Below, in pieces: positions 62,201-64,000 of a DNA stretch of 64,000 nt (within the stretch, counting starts at the first letter, position 1; each line of letters begins with the position of its first letter). A program made the translations under genes and the position numbers. Under the pieces are notes generated by a model, which worked only from the letters and a program-made list of their open reading frames with translations, made no database searches and was not told the DNA's origin. Origin of the DNA: Cenococcum geophilum 1.58 (lineage: Eukaryota > Ascomycota > Dothideomycetes > Gloniales > Gloniaceae); assembly GCA_001692895.1 (NCBI GenBank), contig KV748176.1:3625092-3689091 (forward strand), written 5' to 3'.

Positions 62201-62640
62201 AACTACTATAATATAATACTGGCTGGACTAACGCTAGAGAGGCGTATAGAAGTTAAAGGTATAGAAGTTAACTAAGGTAAGAAGAACCTAAGCCGTAGCA
62301 TAGTTAACGCCATAGGGGGTAAACACTTTAGGGCTCTAAGAAGGCCTAATAAAGGCAGAAAATATAATGGCAACACTCTTAAGAATAGGAGTAATAGGAC
62401 TAAAAGACTAGCTCTACTAGGTGGGTGTCCTAGTAGGTAGCCCAAGATATAAATATGGCTAGCTAAGATAGACACTAAAGCACGTAATACTGCTATGCCC
62501 CTTACGTACTAACTAAGAAGTAATACTTTTAGTAGCTGGCACAGAGAACTATAAGACACTGCTCTTAATATAAAAAGGCCTTAAGGCGGTTACCTAGTAG
62601 CTTATTAGCCAAAATATACTAAACCAGTTTTGGGTTGTAA
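59290..62640 (+). pseudogene. LINE ORF2 (endonuclease and reverse transcriptase), decayed
   Basis: N-terminal AP-endonuclease domain at about 59330-59880: ILTIQEPYYN near 59350 and SILLGDINLYYPR near 59650 carry the metal-binding E and D-N motifs. Reverse transcriptase at about 60740-61480: SYRPITLENTLSKILERVIA (60830-60890), GLPLSPILFLFFISNLL (61235-61285) and GFINDINLII (61319-61348), where the catalytic FxDD box reads F-I-N-D, one G-to-A change from D-D. A connecting and C-terminal region follows to about 62640. Many TAG/TAA codons break it. Undetermined bases cluster at 60393-60604. Confidence 0.85.
60393..60604. other. Cluster of undetermined bases
   Basis: Scattered single and double N calls inside LINE ORF2, between the endonuclease and reverse transcriptase domains. 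Confidence 0.9.
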
Positions 62641-64000
62641 AGGAAATGGTAATAAAAGGTAGGGGGGTGAGTAACGGGTGCCCCCTAATGACTCTATAGT
62701 AGTAGAGTAAAGTTTACGATACTAGCGCGTCCGTAGGCTTATTATAGCAGTAGTGGTTCCTAAGGAGGTCAAAAAGTAAGGTAGTAGGAGCACCATAGGT
62801 GACTCGTAGGCGCCTCGCAGGCGTTCTGTAGGCGAGTCCTAAAAGGCAAGGAGATAGATTACGGGGTTTTCTTAAATAGAGTTTTCTCCCTATATGTATA
62901 TAAGGAGTAGTCCGCGTGGGCCTAATAGGGATCCGAATCGGACGTTAAGCAATAAATTATTATAATAATTGTATAAGGAAGATTGCGCGTAACTATAAGG
63001 TAATAAAGGGCGTTTATAAAGTCGGCCTTATTTACCAAATCTTATAGGATTTTATTAACTTTAGAGTCTATTTTACTAGCAGTTATCTCCTTCTATTTAT
63101 TAAATAAGGCCCTAATAGTAGACTTTATTACTTTATTAACTTTAAATGTCTTAAGGGGGATTTTTATACCGTGTTTATTCTTTAAGTAGGCGCGAGTAAA
63201 TATAAGGCTTAAATACTATTTTTGGCAGCGCTTATAGTAGAAAAGCTTTTAGTTTAAATTACTACGTTCTAGTTAGCCTTTTAGAGGTTTATTAAGGGCG
63301 TATAATTAGAGAACTTTATCCTTACGTTCTCTCTTCTATTTTAGTTAAGGAATTTTAATTTAGTAATAAGGGTCCTTATAGGTAGCCGTTACGTTATTAA
63401 ACTCGCGTAAATTGTACTTATTAAGGGCGGAAACTTTATCTACTTCTTCTTCTTCTTTTTATTATTTTTTTTAGCTATAGGTGCGGGGGGATAGTGGGGG
63501 AGTTATAGCTAGTGTTAATATTAATAATAGAAGCTTAGTGTTAACTAAAAGGAAGTAATATAACTAGACGTTGCGATAGGAGTATTACGCGCTATAACTG
63601 AGTATTACGTGTTAGGTAGATTTTATTAGGGGCTATAGCAAAATTTTGGCCTCTTGGCGCTTGCACGGATATAGCTACTAATAACTGTTAATCGTCACTA
63701 AGGCTATATTATAACTTCCTCCTCCGCCTACTCCCTTATATATATTTATATAATCTATATAATCTATATAACTAATTAAGGCCTTTAATTTCGATTTTAA
63801 TTATTAGATAATCTAAATAATCGTAATTTAGATAACTAACTTAATAATTATTAAGACCTCTGTGTAGACGTCGCCGAACCACCGTTCCTTTTAAGCAATC
63901 ATTGCCTATTTTATTGAAGCGGAAACAAGGCAGTTACGGAAGGCTCTACTTACTTTACCAGAGCTCCCCTTACACGGTAGTGAGGACCAAGCCATCGCCT

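Larger units (their letters stand above)
57413..62962 (+). mobile_element. Tad-like LINE (non-LTR retrotransposon), near full length
   Basis: 5,550 bp inserted in the hAT-5 transposase with a 13-bp target duplication TAATAATTGTATA (57400-57412 and 62963-62975). Plus-strand order: a gag-like ORF1 with CCHC zinc knuckles, then ORF2 with an AP-type endonuclease and a reverse transcriptase. This order, a long variable-length duplication and no LTRs define a LINE; the fungal Tad group is the best fit. There is no poly(A) tail; the 3' end is CAATAAATTAT. A run of structured, GC-richer 3' sequence (62650-62950) probably is the 3' untranslated region. It is decayed by RIP. Confidence 0.88.
55400..63500 (-). 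pseudogene. hAT-5 transposase, decayed, split by a LINE
   Basis: Read right to left. A BED-type zinc finger lies at about 63250-63161 (YYKRCQKQYL then AYLKNKHGIKI), followed by VNKADFINALYYLIVTRNLPYTI at about 63045-62976. After the LINE it resumes with TIIKWLEFRAFLYIYNYIV (from 57412) and the catalytic core to about 56200 (WNSWLTMLKSAIKLKNGIYI, PFKDITKSLEGDLITLNKVL). The C-terminal part toward 55400 is too decayed to assign. Stops are of the RIP kind. The stretch 57221-57463 stays open by chance over about 80 codons. Confidence 0.82.
55270..63862 (-). mobile_element. hAT-5, hAT DNA transposon split by a LINE
   Basis: Ends read CAGAGGTCTTAATAATT on one side (63862 inward, minus strand) and TAGGGGTCTTAATAATT on the other (55270 inward), with longer inverted homology inside. 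Flanking 8-bp duplications are TGTGGACG (55262-55269) and TGTAGACG (63863-63870), one G-to-A change apart. Removing the LINE leaves about 3.0 kb. The transposase is on the minus strand. Confidence 0.88.
54241..64000 (+). mobile_element. hAT-4, hAT DNA transposon split by hAT-5, 3' end outside window
   Basis: Plus-strand hAT element. Its left boundary is only approximate: the hAT-2 frame ends near 54240, where an AT-rich run with ATATTGAATATTAAATATT-type repeats begins (54250-54360). The transposase starts at about 54574 and is interrupted at 55270 by hAT-5; it resumes at 63871 and leaves the window. Terminal repeats were not identified. It differs in sequence from hAT-1, -2 and -3. Confidence 0.75.
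54574..64000 (+). pseudogene. hAT-4 transposase, decayed, split by hAT-5, partial
   Basis: Starts ATGCCTCCCTCA at 54574. Low-complexity N-terminal part, then a BED-type zinc-finger region at about 54790-54890 (YYLMCEQNSTLLISIRAHLA, then KKHSIEI). The core reaches KIHFLINMWT at 55240-55269; the catalytic-domain sequence continues at 63871 with TSPNHRS, AYFIEAETRQLRKALLTLPE and onward, which fits the typical order in hAT proteins of this type. The frame has several RIP-type stops before the insertion, and few after it (63871-64000). Confidence 0.8.

Overview
The window looks like a subtelomere- or accessory-type repeat block from a filamentous ascomycete (Pezizomycotina). Four things point there: short spliceosomal introns of 55-70 bp with CTAAC/CTGAC-type branch sites, a HET-domain gene, fungal Fot/pogo, hAT, Copia, chromodomain Gypsy and Tad-like LINE families, and pervasive C-to-T / G-to-A decay of repeats, typical of repeat-induced point mutation (RIP). 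About 90% of the window is decayed transposon. Its reading frames are full of TAA/TAG and it is rich in TA, while two short islands of normal base composition keep intact genes.

Layout. 1-2472: 3' part of a hAT element (hAT-1). 2473-5296: 3' fragment of a Gypsy element. 5297-10543: truncated Gypsy-2 copy on the minus strand with its 5' LTR at 10120-10543. 10566-11036: a short inverted-repeat element. 11187-12028: an intact three-exon gene for a Rossmann-fold NAD(P)-binding (NmrA/SDR-like) protein. 12551-30160: a Fot/pogo transposon split by Copia-1 (13230-19025, itself carrying a 446-bp TRIM-like element at 15848-16293) and by Gypsy-3 (20465-29383). 30586-32383: an intact three-exon HET-domain gene. 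32683-33197: the decayed C-terminal end of a WD40 (NLR-type) gene on the other strand. 33537-33937: a second copy of the short element. 33938-33974: the first 37 bp of a Copia-1-type LTR. 33975 to the window end: a deep nest of five further transposon layers.

The nest can be read from target-site duplications. On the left branch a Copia LTR was hit by hAT-2 (33975-about 54240, minus), hAT-2 by hAT-3 (34237-51850, plus, TSD ATTGTCGC), hAT-3 by Copia-2 (36522-50749, TSD TTAAC), and Copia-2 by Gypsy-2 (40922-48871, TSD ACGAC). On the right branch hAT-2 abuts hAT-4 (about 54241 to beyond the window, plus), hAT-4 was hit by hAT-5 (55270-63862, minus, TSD TGTRGACG), and hAT-5 by a Tad-like LINE (57413-62962, 13-bp TSD). 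This gives a relative order of insertion without any molecular clock, which matters because RIP spoils LTR dating.

The host genes do not form a pathway. The HET gene and the WD40 remnant both belong to families used in fungal non-self recognition (heterokaryon incompatibility), which are often found in repeat-rich, fast-evolving regions. No RNA genes, CRISPR arrays or clear tRNAs were found. All coordinates for nested boundaries come from reading terminal repeats by eye; domain coordinates inside decayed elements are approximate.
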